A stretch of DNA of 64,000 nt from Proteocatella sp041738345 (GCA_041738345.1 JBGSPX010000047.1:1-64000), one strand, 5' to 3'; counted from the first letter of the stretch, positions 36,548 through 45,745 are shown. The notes: generated by a model from the letters alone, not told the origin. Program-made: numbers and translations.

Positions 36548-36613
36548 TTCATGTGTTTTTTCAGTTATTTCATGTAAGAATTCTTGTTACCTATATTAAT
36601 TCATGTTAGAATT
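36548..36613 (+). promoter_or_regulatory. Candidate LytTR operator repeats upstream of cstA
   Basis: TTCATGT occurs three times in the same orientation, at 36548, 36569 and 36600. The last two extend to TTCATGTNAGAATT. The 21- and 31-base spacings are two and three helical turns, as expected for LytTR-domain binding. The site lies 67 bases upstream of the cstA ATG; a weaker inverted repeat (36622-36629 with 36648-36655) follows in the leader. Confidence 0.65.
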
Positions 36614-36679
36614 TTAACGTCGGAAGGTTAATTTTAGAAATATTTCAAACTTTCCAAAAAAACAAAGGAGGAAATTATA

Positions 36680-38146
36680 ATGATAACTTTTTTAATCGGT
36701 TTAGCGATTCTAATTATCGGCGGAATTGCATATGGTTCATACATAGACAAACTATTTGGACCAGATGACAGAAAAACTCCCGCTATAACTAGAAATGATG
36801 GTGTAGACTTTGTTCCTATGTCAAAAATGAAAAATGCACTTATACAATTATTGAACATAGCAGGAACAGGTCCTATTCTTGGTCCTATCCAGGGTATCCT
36901 TTTTGGACCAATTGCCTTTATTACAATTCCTATCGGGTGTGTAATTGGAGGATGCGTTCACGACTATATGTCAGGTATGATGTCTCTTAGAGAAAACGGC
37001 GCTCAGATGCCAGGACTTATAAAAAAATTCATGGGAAATAAGATATTCCAATTCTATAATATTTTCCTTTCATTACTTATGCTACTTGTAGGCGCTGTGT
37101 TTATATATACACCTGGCGACCTTGCTGTAACTCAGTTATTTGGTCAAAAGGCTACTGTAGATAATCCTACGGTATGGATAGTATATGGTGTTATATTCAT
37201 CTATTATCTATGTGCCACTCTTTTCCCTATTGATAAAATCATAGGTAAAATCTATCCTGTATTTGGAGCAATATTATTACTTTCAGCTGTAGGTGTTGGT
37301 ATTGGACTATTTACTGGTGGTTATGAGCTTACAAACCTAAGCGCTGCTAACTGGATGGGTGTTCATCCAAAGGGAACTCCTTTTATTCCTATATTCTTTG
37401 TTACAGTTGCATGTGGTATTGTTTCTGGATTCCACTCTACTCAGTCAACACTTATTGCAAGATCTGTATCTGATGAAAGAGAAGGTAAATTTACATTCTT
37501 TAACATGATGCTTTTAGAAGGCTTTATAGCTATGATATGGGCAGCAGCAGCTATGGGAATATACAATAAAGGTATCGACCCTGAACTTGTTGGTACGCCT
37601 GCTGTAATAGGTATGGTAGCAAGAGATCTACTTGGAAATATTGGTGGAGTTATCGCGATAATCGGAGTTATAGTACTTCCTATAACATCTGGAGATACTG
37701 CCCTTAGAGCACTTAGACTTATGATTGCTGATTTCTTAAACATAGACCAAAAAACTCCAGCTAAACGTTTTACATTATCAGCTATAATATTTGCTTTTGT
37801 AGCCGCTATACTTGTATACGCTAAACTAAGTACAGAGGGTTTCAATATTCTTTGGAGATATTTTGCATGGAGTAATCAAACTATAGCAGTCTTTGCATTT
37901 GCTATGATTACAATTTATCTAATGCAACAAAATAAAAATTACCTAGTATCACTTATTCCAGGAATGTTCTATATGTTTATAATATCTAGTTATATTTTAA
38001 ATGCCCCTATTGGATTTAGACTTCCTATGAATATAGCTTATATTATTGGTGCAGTTTTAACTGTAGTATATGGTTTTATAACTGTTAAACATGGCAAATC
38101 ATTCCAAAGTGATTTTGAAAAATCAACTGGCAAGAAAGCTATATAA
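36680..38146 (+). CDS. cstA: CstA-family transporter (peptide or pyruvate)
   Basis: A 488-residue membrane protein with more than ten hydrophobic segments and the CstA family blocks GPILGPIQGILFGPIAF, GGCVHDYMSGMMSLRENG, GFHSTQSTLIARSV and ITSGDTALRALRLMIADF. CstA-family members import peptides or, as BtsT and CstA of Escherichia coli, pyruvate. It is shorter than the ~700-residue enterobacterial forms, as many Firmicute members are. A GGAGG box precedes the ATG. Context with the LytS/LytTR pair and phased repeats upstream suggests induction by that system, hence a pyruvate-like substrate; this is inference. Confidence 0.9.
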   Translation: MITFLIGLAILIIGGIAYGSYIDKLFGPDDRKTPAITRNDGVDFVPMSKMKNALIQLLNIAGTGPILGPIQGILFGPIAFITIPIGCVIGGCVHDYMSGMMSLRENGAQMPGLIKKFMGNKIFQFYNIFLSLLMLLVGAVFIYTPGDLAVTQLFGQKATVDNPTVWIVYGVIFIYYLCATLFPIDKIIGKIYPVFGAILLLSAVGVGIGLFTGGYELTNLSAANWMGVHPKGTPFIPIFFVTVACGIVSGFHSTQSTLIARSVSDEREGKFTFFNMMLLEGFIAMIWAAAAMGIYNKGIDPELVGTPAVIGMVARDLLGNIGGVIAIIGVIVLPITSGDTALRALRLMIADFLNIDQKTPAKRFTLSAIIFAFVAAILVYAKLSTEGFNILWRYFAWSNQTIAVFAFAMITIYLMQQNKNYLVSLIPGMFYMFIISSYILNAPIGFRLPMNIAYIIGAVLTVVYGFITVKHGKSFQSDFEKSTGKKAI

Positions 38147-38153
38147 ATAAATT

Positions 38154-38200
38154 AAACCCACTAAAAATATTTCAACTCATATTTTTAGTGGGTTTTTCAT
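38154..38200 (+). terminator. Terminator between convergent cstA and comFC
   Basis: A perfect 17-bp stem (38154-38170 with 38179-38195) with an eight-base loop is followed by T residues on the plus strand. The end of the convergent comFC gene overlaps its right arm, so it probably serves both genes. Confidence 0.85.
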
Positions 38201-38924
38201 TAGAATATTTTTCTATATTTCTTGCATTACATAATGTAAGTGCTATAATTTCAACATCTGCTATAGATTTTTTTAAAAGCTTTGAAAGTTCATTTAGTGT
38301 TGCTCCTGTAGTTAAAATATCGTCAAAAATAACTATTTTGGGTTTATCAATTGCTTTAGTATATATATCTGCTATTAAATCATCAAATATATTTTGATTT
38401 AACTGAAATGCCCCCTTAACCTCATTTAGTCTGTCCACATTTGTAAGTTTTGATAAAAATTTAGTGTGCTTTGTTCTTTTAAATAAATCCAAATATTTGT
38501 CACTAATTTTATTTACAATTATTTCTGATTGATTAAATCCTCTCACATTAAGTCGTTTTTTAGATATTGGAACTGAAGTTATATAATCAAACTCAAGTTT
38601 ATTTCGACTTATAAAATCATTAACTATCTCTGCAAAATAACTGCTATAGTAATTCTTGTGTCCATACTTATAACCGTACATTATCTTATGAATAAACTCA
38701 TTGTAATTTAATATACTATACGCTCTATCATAATAATATGTTTCAGAGTAACAGTATGTGCATAAACTGCTATGCTTTCCACTACGACCACAGCAAATAC
38801 AAATTTCATCTATAAATTCTAATTTTTCAAAACATTTTCGACATATACTATATGCATTACCACTATCTATTGGCATATTACAAAATATACAATTAATATT
38901 TTTAGGAAAAAGCACCTCATACAT
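38172..38924 (-). CDS. comFC: ComF-family phosphoribosyltransferase-like protein
   Basis: A 250-residue ComF/GntX family protein. The N-terminal part has paired cysteines (12, 15, 28, 31, then 42, 45, 55, 58) of a zinc-binding region, and the C-terminal type I phosphoribosyltransferase fold has IVIFDDILTTGATLNEL, the PRPP-binding loop. ComFC is needed for DNA uptake in competent bacteria through an unclear step; comFA is not in this window. Its last codons lie in a shared terminator hairpin. Confidence 0.9.
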   Translation of the reverse strand: MYEVLFPKNINCIFCNMPIDSGNAYSICRKCFEKLEFIDEICICCGRSGKHSSLCTYCYSETYYYDRAYSILNYNEFIHKIMYGYKYGHKNYYSSYFAEIVNDFISRNKLEFDYITSVPISKKRLNVRGFNQSEIIVNKISDKYLDLFKRTKHTKFLSKLTNVDRLNEVKGAFQLNQNIFDDLIADIYTKAIDKPKIVIFDDILTTGATLNELSKLLKKSIADVEIIALTLCNARNIEKYSNEKPTKNMS

Positions 38925-38958
38925 AGGGAATCCTCCTGTTAAATTAAATTAAATTAAT

Positions 38959-39771
38959 TTAAGCTAGTACAAATTTTTCTATAGCATGTGCTACTCCATC
39001 TTCTGCATTACTTAATGTTATATAATCTGCTACTTTTTTTAAAGAATCACATGCATTTTCCATAGCTATTCCTAGAGCCGCCTGTTTTATCATACCAATA
39101 TCATTTTCGCCGTCTCCTATAGCTATAATTTCACTTTGTGATATATCAAATTTTTCCATAACCCATTTTACACCTTCAGTCTTATCCATTTGAGGACTCA
39201 TAATCTCAAGCGCGCACTCCAAAGAATATTTTAGCTGTATTTCAGTTTTAAGCAAAGTTTTAATTTCAACACTTATCTTCTCAAGTAATTTATTATCTCC
39301 TATTATAACAGCCTTCCCTATGAACTTATTTTCAAAAAAATCTAAAAGTCCATCCATCATATTTATTTCTATACCTACAAAACCTTCAAACATACTCTTA
39401 GCTTTACTATTTTGATATATTTTGTCACTGTAACACTCAGTTTCGCCTGCCACAATTAGCAATATATCTTCACTATACGCTTTACATATTTGATGACAAC
39501 ACTCTACATATTTTTTTTCCAAAGAATTTACTTGATGAAATTCATTCTCAATTTTATCAAATACAACAGAGCCATTAGAAGTTACTATATAATCCACAAA
39601 ATCAAGTTCATCTATATAGGCTTCTGCTTCTTGATAAGTTCTTCCTGTATTCATAATTACTTTTATACCCTTATTGTGTGCTTCTTGTAAAACTTTTTTC
39701 GTACGTTTACTTATCTTGTGTTCTGTATTTAATGTAGTGTTATCCATATCTAATGAAATTAATTTGTACAT
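38959..39771 (-). CDS. Cof-type HAD phosphatase
   Basis: A 270-residue HAD hydrolase of the Cof/YidA type: motif I DMDNTTLN (nucleophile Asp8, acid Asp10), motif II MNTGRT near 40, the large C2 cap between ~85 and ~190, and motif IV AIGDGENDIGMIK near 220. Such enzymes dephosphorylate sugar phosphates, flavin or PLP precursors; the substrate is open. AAGGAG precedes the ATG. It lies between comFC (35 bases) and a small membrane-protein gene. Confidence 0.9.
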   Translation of the reverse strand: MYKLISLDMDNTTLNTEHKISKRTKKVLQEAHNKGIKVIMNTGRTYQEAEAYIDELDFVDYIVTSNGSVVFDKIENEFHQVNSLEKKYVECCHQICKAYSEDILLIVAGETECYSDKIYQNSKAKSMFEGFVGIEINMMDGLLDFFENKFIGKAVIIGDNKLLEKISVEIKTLLKTEIQLKYSLECALEIMSPQMDKTEGVKWVMEKFDISQSEIIAIGDGENDIGMIKQAALGIAMENACDSLKKVADYITLSNAEDGVAHAIEKFVLA

Positions 39772-39792
39772 CTATAACTCCTTTTAATAATA

Positions 39793-39835
39793 AAATAAAA
39801 AAACAAAGTCTTCTAAATTTTAAATTAGAAGACTT
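39793..39835 (-). terminator. Terminator of the small membrane-protein gene
   Basis: An 11-bp stem (39806-39816 with 39825-39835) is followed by a T-rich tract on the minus strand (39793-39804). The stop codon of the upstream gene lies within the stem-loop. Confidence 0.65.
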
Positions 39836-40161
39836 ATCATCCCACCTGCCATAGAAGTTGAAAGCAAAACCTTTGCAATCATTTTCCTATTTTCCTTCTT
39901 TAGCCCTATATAAAGTGCTGTTATTGCTAAAATGACACAAAATGCTGATATAACTGCCTTTATAGAAAATATCATCGGTCTAGAATTGTAATTTACAGGT
40001 AATGAGGTATAACTCATCCATGAAATAAATATAGCCCATATAGAAATACCGATTAACACTATATTGTTGTCTCCATAAATCCCTTTATTTACAAAGAGCA
40101 ATATAATCGCTCCTAGTGAAATCAAAATCATAACTGCAAATATTGCAAATAAAACTTCCAT
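39820..40161 (-). CDS. Small membrane protein of unknown function
   Basis: A 113-residue hydrophobic protein with four predicted helices (about 3-24, 32-51, 66-86 and 95-112) joined by short loops. I do not recognise a family. The start is the ATG with GGAG six bases upstream; an earlier ATG eleven codons up has no box. It stands alone between the Cof phosphatase and the divergent O-acylation cassette. Confidence 0.7.
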   Translation of the reverse strand: MEVLFAIFAVMILISLGAIILLFVNKGIYGDNNIVLIGISIWAIFISWMSYTSLPVNYNSRPMIFSIKAVISAFCVILAITALYIGLKKENRKMIAKVLLSTSMAGGMISLLI

Positions 40162-40409
40162 TGTGTTCTCCTTTAAGTAGTAATTTGTATCCAAAGAATA
40201 TACAATACGCTATTTATTATACATAAATATTCCATTTTTATGGTTACAATAAACTTACAGTTCAATTTAATTGTTAAATTAAACATTTTTAAATCTTTTG
40301 ACAATATGTAATATCATTTATATTTCTTGCTTTTTAAACCTTCTAATATTAGAATATTATATATATCAGATTGTAACCTAAGTGTTATTCTTTAATGTTT
40401 TAAATAGGA

Positions 40410-40415
40410 TATAAT
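40410..40415 (+). promoter_or_regulatory. Candidate -10 element of the O-acylation operon
   Basis: A perfect TATAAT lies 43 bases upstream of the SGNH lipoprotein gene. No convincing -35 hexamer is seen. The remaining 40195-40457 spacer is AT-rich without other features. Confidence 0.35.
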
Positions 40416-40457
40416 TTTAGTTGGTAAAAAACTACAAATATAAAGGATTAATCGACA

Positions 40458-41246
40458 ATGAGACAAAAAAAACAACCTTACATATATACACTTGTAATTC
40501 TAATTTTACTAAATCTGACGGGATGCATTTCTTTACAACAAAATAGTGCAAATAATACAGGATCTATAGATAAATCCGAAAAAATAAATAATAACATTAC
40601 CCTTTTGCAAAAACTCGAAAATAAAGATATTTCGCAAGTTGAAAAAACAATAGCTTCAATCCAAAGTCAACTTATAAATAAAAATTCTCCAAATTATAAA
40701 AAAAATAATACGTCTAAAGCTAAATATAAATATATTTTTGAATCTACAGTTTTTATGGGCGATTCTCAAGCTGAACCACTAAGCCTTTATGGTTTTTTAG
40801 AACCCACATCAGTTGTTGCAAAAAAGGGAAGAAATGTAATTTCTGCCAAAGATGACATTCCAGCTGTAGTAAAACTTAATCCTAAAAAAATTGTGCTTTT
40901 GTATGGAGTAAATGACCTACTCTTATTTAAAAGTACTGAAGACTTTATAATAAAATATGAAAGACTTATATCTAGTTTAAAAAAACAGCTTCCTGATGCT
41001 CAAATTTACGTTAATGCAGTGTACCATGTTCAAGATTTTGCATGTGAAAAAAAACCACTTTTTAAGAGAAGTGATGATTTTAATAAATCTTTAGAAACGT
41101 TATGTACAAAACTTTCTGTAACATATATTGATTCTAATATTCTAGTTTCAAAAGATAGTGAGTATTATGCTCCAGATGGAATTCACTTTCTTTCAAGTTA
41201 CTATCCCTCATGGCTTCAATTTATGCAAAAAAAATTAAATCTTTAA
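40458..41246 (+). CDS. SGNH/GDSL-hydrolase-like lipoprotein
   Basis: A 262-residue secreted lipoprotein: lipobox LTGC gives acylated Cys23, a Lys/Asn-rich linker follows to ~90, and the SGNH fold has FMGDSQAE with nucleophile Ser103, LLYGVNDLL as the Asn block and DGIHF with Asp240 and His243. It should act outside the membrane as an acyl-transferase or esterase on a polymer. It is the first gene of a four-gene operon with a DUF4358 lipoprotein, an MBOAT membrane acyltransferase and a DHHW protein, so a role in O-acetylating a cell-surface polymer fits. Confidence 0.85.
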   Translation: MRQKKQPYIYTLVILILLNLTGCISLQQNSANNTGSIDKSEKINNNITLLQKLENKDISQVEKTIASIQSQLINKNSPNYKKNNTSKAKYKYIFESTVFMGDSQAEPLSLYGFLEPTSVVAKKGRNVISAKDDIPAVVKLNPKKIVLLYGVNDLLLFKSTEDFIIKYERLISSLKKQLPDAQIYVNAVYHVQDFACEKKPLFKRSDDFNKSLETLCTKLSVTYIDSNILVSKDSEYYAPDGIHFLSSYYPSWLQFMQKKLNL

Positions 41247-41258
41247 TGGAGGTTCCTT

Positions 41259-41741
41259 ATGAAAATTAATAAATATACACATAAATATTTCTTGTTGCTT
41301 TTAATTTTGACCATGCTTGTCGGATGCGAAAGTTATTCTGAGGAATCACAATCTCCAAAAATTTCTCAAATAGTGGATTCTATAAAAGCTGAAATCCCAC
41401 TTAATTTTGTAACTGAAGCTAATAATACAAAGGCTCTAAAAAGATTTTTTTCATTAAATGCCTCTGATTATGAAGAAGTTTCCTTATTTTCACCTTCATC
41501 ATCAATGGATGTTGAAGAACTCCTAATTGTAAAAGTAAAATCGCCTGAACAAGTAGATATTGTCGAAACTGCTATAGAAAATAGGGTTGACAAGCAATTA
41601 CAAAGCTTTAGTGGATATGCGCCAGAACAGTGCGCTTTACTTGAAGATTATGTGTTTAAAATAAAAGGAAATTATATTTTTTATTCAGTAGGAGAAAAAG
41701 CTGAAGAAATGAAGCAAATATTTGTAAACTCTGTAAAATAA
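41259..41741 (+). CDS. DUF4358 lipoprotein
   Basis: A 160-residue exported lipoprotein with a signal ending in lipobox LVGC (Cys23). The mature part has ADYEEVSLFSPSSSMDVEELLIVKV and a C-terminal block EDYVFKIKGNYIFYSVGE, the pattern of DUF4358, which is small, of unknown function and often found beside MBOAT and DHHW genes in Clostridia. GGAGG precedes the ATG, 12 bases after the SGNH gene. Confidence 0.75.
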   Translation: MKINKYTHKYFLLLLILTMLVGCESYSEESQSPKISQIVDSIKAEIPLNFVTEANNTKALKRFFSLNASDYEEVSLFSPSSSMDVEELLIVKVKSPEQVDIVETAIENRVDKQLQSFSGYAPEQCALLEDYVFKIKGNYIFYSVGEKAEEMKQIFVNSVK

Positions 41742-41762
41742 ATTTAAGGAAGAAGGAAAATC

Positions 41763-43175
41763 GTGGTTTTTAGCAGCATTTTTTTTATATTTACATTTTT
41801 ACCTATAACATTAATTTGTTATTATCTAAGTCCAATTTTTCTTAGAAACTCAATATTTCTAATATCTAGTTTGTTATTTTATGCGTGGGGAGAGCCTGTA
41901 TATATTTTTCTAATGATATTTTCCATATTTATAAATTATTTATTAGGGAGGTCCCTAGATTATCTAAATCTCAATCAGCATCATAAAACTAGATTATTTA
42001 TATTTATTTCAGCAATAATTTTAAATATCTCATTACTCGGATTTTTTAAATATTACGACTTTTTCGTAACCAATATAAACCATATTTTCAAACTCAGTAT
42101 TCCTTATAAACATCTAGCACTTCCAATAGGTATCTCTTTTTATACCTTTCAAATTTTATCTTATATAATAGATGTGTATAAAGAAAATGTTGAAGTTCAG
42201 GAAAATCTGATTTCTTTTGCACTCTATGTTACTATGTTTCCACAACTAGTAGCTGGCCCTATCGTAAGATATAGTGATATAGATGCTCAACTTGCTAACC
42301 GTAACTACTCTCTTTCAAAATTTGGCGAAGGTGTCGCAAGATTTATTCAAGGTCTTGGAAAAAAAGTGCTACTTGCAAATAATATAGGCTTGCTTTGGGA
42401 TACTGTCATAGCCTCAAATATATCTCAAGCCTCAGTATTGACTATATGGCTTGGAATTTTGGCCTTCACCTTCCAAATATATTTTGACTTTAGTGGGTAT
42501 TCTGATATGGCAATAGGTCTTGGCAAAATGTTTGGATTTGACTTTATCGAAAACTTTATTCATCCATATGATTCAAGTTCAATAACTGAGTTTTGGCGTA
42601 GATGGCATATTTCACTTGGAACTTGGTTTAGAGAATATATATATATTCCCCTTGGAGGAAATAGATGCAGTATAATTAAGCAATTTAGAAATATATTCAT
42701 AGTATGGATGCTCACGGGTTTATGGCATGGTGCAAGTTGGAATTTTGTTATTTGGGGACTATATTACGGAATTATATTATTTATTGAAAAACTATTTCTA
42801 AAGGAATTTATCGATAATCTTCCAAAGCTATTTTCTAGACTATACTGTATGCTTATAGTAATTATAGGCTGGATATTTTTTGCAATTGATGATATATCCC
42901 TTGCTCAAAATTACTTATTATCAATGTTTGGAAAAGGAAATAACCCACTTTGGGATTCTGCTGGAATTTACTATCTAACATCTTATGCAGTATTTTTTAT
43001 TATAATGATAGTCCTTTCAAGTCAAAATGTTTCAAGTCTTTTTGTAAAACCAGATATTAAATCAGGAACTCTAAAAAAACAATTTGGAATTATACTACAT
43101 TTAGCTATACTTGTACTATCTACGGCTTATCTTATAACTGAAACTTATAATCCATTTTTATATTTTAGATTTTAA
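41763..43175 (+). CDS. MBOAT-family membrane O-acyltransferase (AlgI/DltB-like)
   Basis: A 470-residue polytopic protein with about eleven membrane segments. GPIVRYSDID, EFWRRWHISLGTWFREYIY and LTGLWHGASWNFVIWG are the MBOAT signatures; catalytic His322 lies in the last. AlgI-like members move acyl groups, usually acetyl, across the membrane to an extracytoplasmic SGNH partner that modifies a polysaccharide. The start is GTG. Genes on both sides encode SGNH-type partners, so this is the transmembrane step of the cassette; the polymer itself is not identified. Confidence 0.92.
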   Translation: MVFSSIFFIFTFLPITLICYYLSPIFLRNSIFLISSLLFYAWGEPVYIFLMIFSIFINYLLGRSLDYLNLNQHHKTRLFIFISAIILNISLLGFFKYYDFFVTNINHIFKLSIPYKHLALPIGISFYTFQILSYIIDVYKENVEVQENLISFALYVTMFPQLVAGPIVRYSDIDAQLANRNYSLSKFGEGVARFIQGLGKKVLLANNIGLLWDTVIASNISQASVLTIWLGILAFTFQIYFDFSGYSDMAIGLGKMFGFDFIENFIHPYDSSSITEFWRRWHISLGTWFREYIYIPLGGNRCSIIKQFRNIFIVWMLTGLWHGASWNFVIWGLYYGIILFIEKLFLKEFIDNLPKLFSRLYCMLIVIIGWIFFAIDDISLAQNYLLSMFGKGNNPLWDSAGIYYLTSYAVFFIIMIVLSSQNVSSLFVKPDIKSGTLKKQFGIILHLAILVLSTAYLITETYNPFLYFRF

Positions 43176-43202
43176 AATCAATTTTATATAGAAAGAAAAC
43201 CT

Positions 43203-44357
43203 ATGAACTTAAATATGCGAAAAAATAAACGTTACTTTAGAGCTTTAGCCATAATATTTATACTATTTTTAAATGCATTTTTTCTACTTGGAATAATCCA
43301 AAAAGATGCCACTTTTTCAGAAAATGAAAATAGAATGCTTTCCAAAATTCCCAAACTAACTCTAGATAACTTAAGTAGTGGCAGATTTAGCAAAAAATTT
43401 GAAAAGTATTGTGTAGACCAATTTCCTTTTAGAGAAAGTTTAGTGGCGCTAAAGACTAAAACAGATTTACTTATTGGAAAAAAAGAACAAAATGGAGTAT
43501 TTATAGCTTCTGATGGTTATTTAATCGAAAAATTTACTAATCCTAATAATGAAGCTGTATACCAAAATCTTCTAGCAGTAAATGAATTTACAAAAAAATA
43601 TCCTAGAATAAATTATAATTTTATGATTGTTCCTAATGCTTCAGATATACTTTCTGATAAACTACCTAACAATGCACCAGTCTTAAACCAACAGTTTTTT
43701 ATTGAGGGTTTTTATCGTGATTTAAATCCTAATATAAATAAAGTAGACTTATCTAAAACTTTAACTTCTTATACACAAAATCCCGTGTTTTATAAAACCG
43801 ATCATCACTGGACTTCAGACGCTGCATATCAAGCCTTTTTGAAACTTGCCGCTTCTATGAAGCTTAAAGTTAAAGAAGATTATTATGAACGTCGTTTAGT
43901 TTCTGATTCATTCTTAGGAACACTTTCATCAAAGGTAGGTTATTATAATAAAGCTCCCGATGAAATATATGTATATCTTCCTAAGACTGCAAATGATGAG
44001 GTAGTTGTAAGTTATGTCGAGGAAAAAACAAAATCCCCTTCTCTTTACGATACTTCAAAGCTTGAAACTAAAAATCAATATGAATTATTTTTAAAAGGAA
44101 ATCATCCACTTGTAAAGATAAGAACTACCGCCAAAAACACTAAGACCCTACTTATAATAAAAGACTCTTATGCAAATTGCTTTGTACCGTTTTTGACTCC
44201 ATTTTTTAGCAATATAATCCTTCTAGACCCTAGATATTATTTTGAAGATATCTATGAACTTGTAGAACTAGAAAATGTTACAGATATATTATATTTATAC
44301 AATGCAAATACTTTTTTTGCAGATACTTTCCTTGCCGATGTTTTAAATAATAAATAA
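43203..44357 (+). CDS. DHHW-family protein (AlgJ/AlgX-like acyltransferase)
   Basis: A 384-residue protein with one N-terminal membrane anchor (~12-32) and an extracytoplasmic SGNH-like domain. FSENENRMLSKIPKL is the conserved opening of this family and TDHHWT (Asp200, His201, His202, Trp203) is its catalytic DHHW block, with LLIIKDSYANCFVPF supplying the Ser segment. Such proteins accept acyl groups from MBOAT partners and transfer them to polysaccharide. It is the last gene of the cassette and is followed by a strong terminator. Confidence 0.9.
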   Translation: MNLNMRKNKRYFRALAIIFILFLNAFFLLGIIQKDATFSENENRMLSKIPKLTLDNLSSGRFSKKFEKYCVDQFPFRESLVALKTKTDLLIGKKEQNGVFIASDGYLIEKFTNPNNEAVYQNLLAVNEFTKKYPRINYNFMIVPNASDILSDKLPNNAPVLNQQFFIEGFYRDLNPNINKVDLSKTLTSYTQNPVFYKTDHHWTSDAAYQAFLKLAASMKLKVKEDYYERRLVSDSFLGTLSSKVGYYNKAPDEIYVYLPKTANDEVVVSYVEEKTKSPSLYDTSKLETKNQYELFLKGNHPLVKIRTTAKNTKTLLIIKDSYANCFVPFLTPFFSNIILLDPRYYFEDIYELVELENVTDILYLYNANTFFADTFLADVLNNK

Positions 44358-44360
44358 AAA

Positions 44361-44395
44361 TAGGGACTGTCCTCGCTATACAAAGACAGTCCCTA
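44361..44395. terminator. Terminator between convergent DHHW gene and larC
   Basis: An 11-bp stem (44361-44371 with 44385-44395) of unusually high GC content closes a 13-base loop directly after the DHHW stop and just before the convergent larC stop. It lacks a long T tract but is placed to insulate both genes. Confidence 0.6.
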
Positions 44396-44398
44396 CTA

Positions 44399-45745
44399 TT
44401 ATCCTAAAATTATATTTACTGCTTTTTCAACTTCTTTTAAAGATACATTATGCTCAACAGCACATTTTTTTACGCTTTCATATTCAAGATATGTCTTTTC
44501 AACATCCTTATAACTGCAGTGCTTCAAAACCACATCTCCATACATAGTAGCTACTGTTTCAAACCTTCTCTTCATTTTTATTCGCTCTATAATTTGACGT
44601 TTTAATCCTATAGCTGTAGTATGTTCAAATATTGTGCTTATAATATTTTTTTCTAAAGCTTTATCACACAGTACACTTAGAGTATATGCTGGTCTACTTT
44701 TTTTCATAAATATCGGCGTGTAATATACATCAAGTGCTCCATTTTCTAAAAGTTTTTCAATCGCATATCCTAGTTGTTCTCCATTTGAATCATCAATGTT
44801 TGTTTCAAAAAGTACAACCTTGTCGCTATATTCTTTCTCCTGCATATTTGAATCATCAATAAGGTAAAGTCTTAATATGTTCGCATGTTCAAAATCCTTT
44901 GTGCCTGCCCCTACACCTACACCTAATAAATTCCCAGAAGGAAATTCTCCAAATTTAGGTTTTAATGCACAAAGAAGTGCTGCGCCTGTAGGTGTTACTA
45001 ATTCGCCTTGAACCTCTGTTATTTTGAGCATTAATCCATGTTTTTTTGCAAGTTCTAAAGTGGCTGGTGCTGGTACTGGAACTCTTCCATGCTGACAAAA
45101 TACATGCCCTTGTCCTTCGTATATTTTAGAACATGAAAAGCTATCTATCTTTAGATTATCTATACAAACCGCTATCCCCACTATATCTATTATAGAGTCA
45201 ATTGCACCTACTTCGTGAAAATGAACTTGCGTTTTTTCTACGCCATGTACTTTAGCCTCTGCCTCTGCAAGTACATCAAAAGTTTTGAGTGCTATTTTCT
45301 TTGCATTTTCTGTTATAGCTGCATTATTTATAATTTCTGTAATTTCATTAAGTCCTCTGTGATGGTGTTCATGATGATGGTCGTGGCTATGTTCTTCATG
45401 ATGATGATGCTCGTGATGGTCGTGGCTATGTTCTTCATGATGATCATGCTCGTGATGCTCATGGCTATGCTCATCGTGATGATCATGATGGTGATGGTCG
45501 TGGCTATGCTCTTCATGATGATCATGCTCGTGATGCCCTTGACTTTCTGACTCTAGGATAACATCAAATTTTGTAGCTGTAATTCCACATTTTTGAGTTT
45601 CAGATATCTTTAACTTATAACCATCTATCATTAGACTATCTATGGCTTTTAATAGCATCTGTTTATCTGCTCCTAAATCTAAAAGCGCCCCAATAGTCAT
45701 ATCTCCACTTATACCAGAAAAACATTCAAAATAAAGTGTTCTCAT
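44399..45745 (-). CDS. larC: LarC, nickel insertion protein for the nickel-pincer cofactor
   Basis: A 448-residue LarC (DUF111) opening with LYFECFSGISGDM, with VHFHEVGAIDSIIDIVG and ETNIDDSNGEQLGY in the middle, and the C-terminal metal-binding region with KKSRPAYTLSVL. LarC inserts nickel into the pyridinium dithiocarboxylate made by LarB and LarE. Here it is one continuous frame, unlike the frameshifted larC1/larC2 of lactobacilli. Residues 71-129 are an almost pure His/Asp/Glu repeat, longer than usual, presumably storing nickel. It is 12 bases after larB in a larE-larB-larC operon; larA is not in the window. Confidence 0.93.
   Translation of the reverse strand: MRTLYFECFSGISGDMTIGALLDLGADKQMLLKAIDSLMIDGYKLKISETQKCGITATKFDVILESESQGHHEHDHHEEHSHDHHHHDHHDEHSHEHHEHDHHEEHSHDHHEHHHHEEHSHDHHHEHHHRGLNEITEIINNAAITENAKKIALKTFDVLAEAEAKVHGVEKTQVHFHEVGAIDSIIDIVGIAVCIDNLKIDSFSCSKIYEGQGHVFCQHGRVPVPAPATLELAKKHGLMLKITEVQGELVTPTGAALLCALKPKFGEFPSGNLLGVGVGAGTKDFEHANILRLYLIDDSNMQEKEYSDKVVLFETNIDDSNGEQLGYAIEKLLENGALDVYYTPIFMKKSRPAYTLSVLCDKALEKNIISTIFEHTTAIGLKRQIIERIKMKRRFETVATMYGDVVLKHCSYKDVEKTYLEYESVKKCAVEHNVSLKEVEKAVNIILG
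45357..45537. repeat. Tandem His-codon repeat within larC
   Basis: Imperfect units of about 15 to 45 bases built on CATGATCATGCTCGTGATG-like sequence encode the His-rich insert of LarC. The repeat is in frame throughout. Its regularity suggests expansion by slippage or unequal exchange. Confidence 0.8.

Noticed and set aside
45357..45537. Regular short repeats resembling a CRISPR array
   Set aside because: The units are in-frame His codons inside larC with no distinct spacers and no cas genes nearby.
45215..45550. Methionine-rich open frame opposite larC
   Set aside because: It is the complement of the His-codon repeat and has no ribosome binding site; larC is clearly the coding strand.
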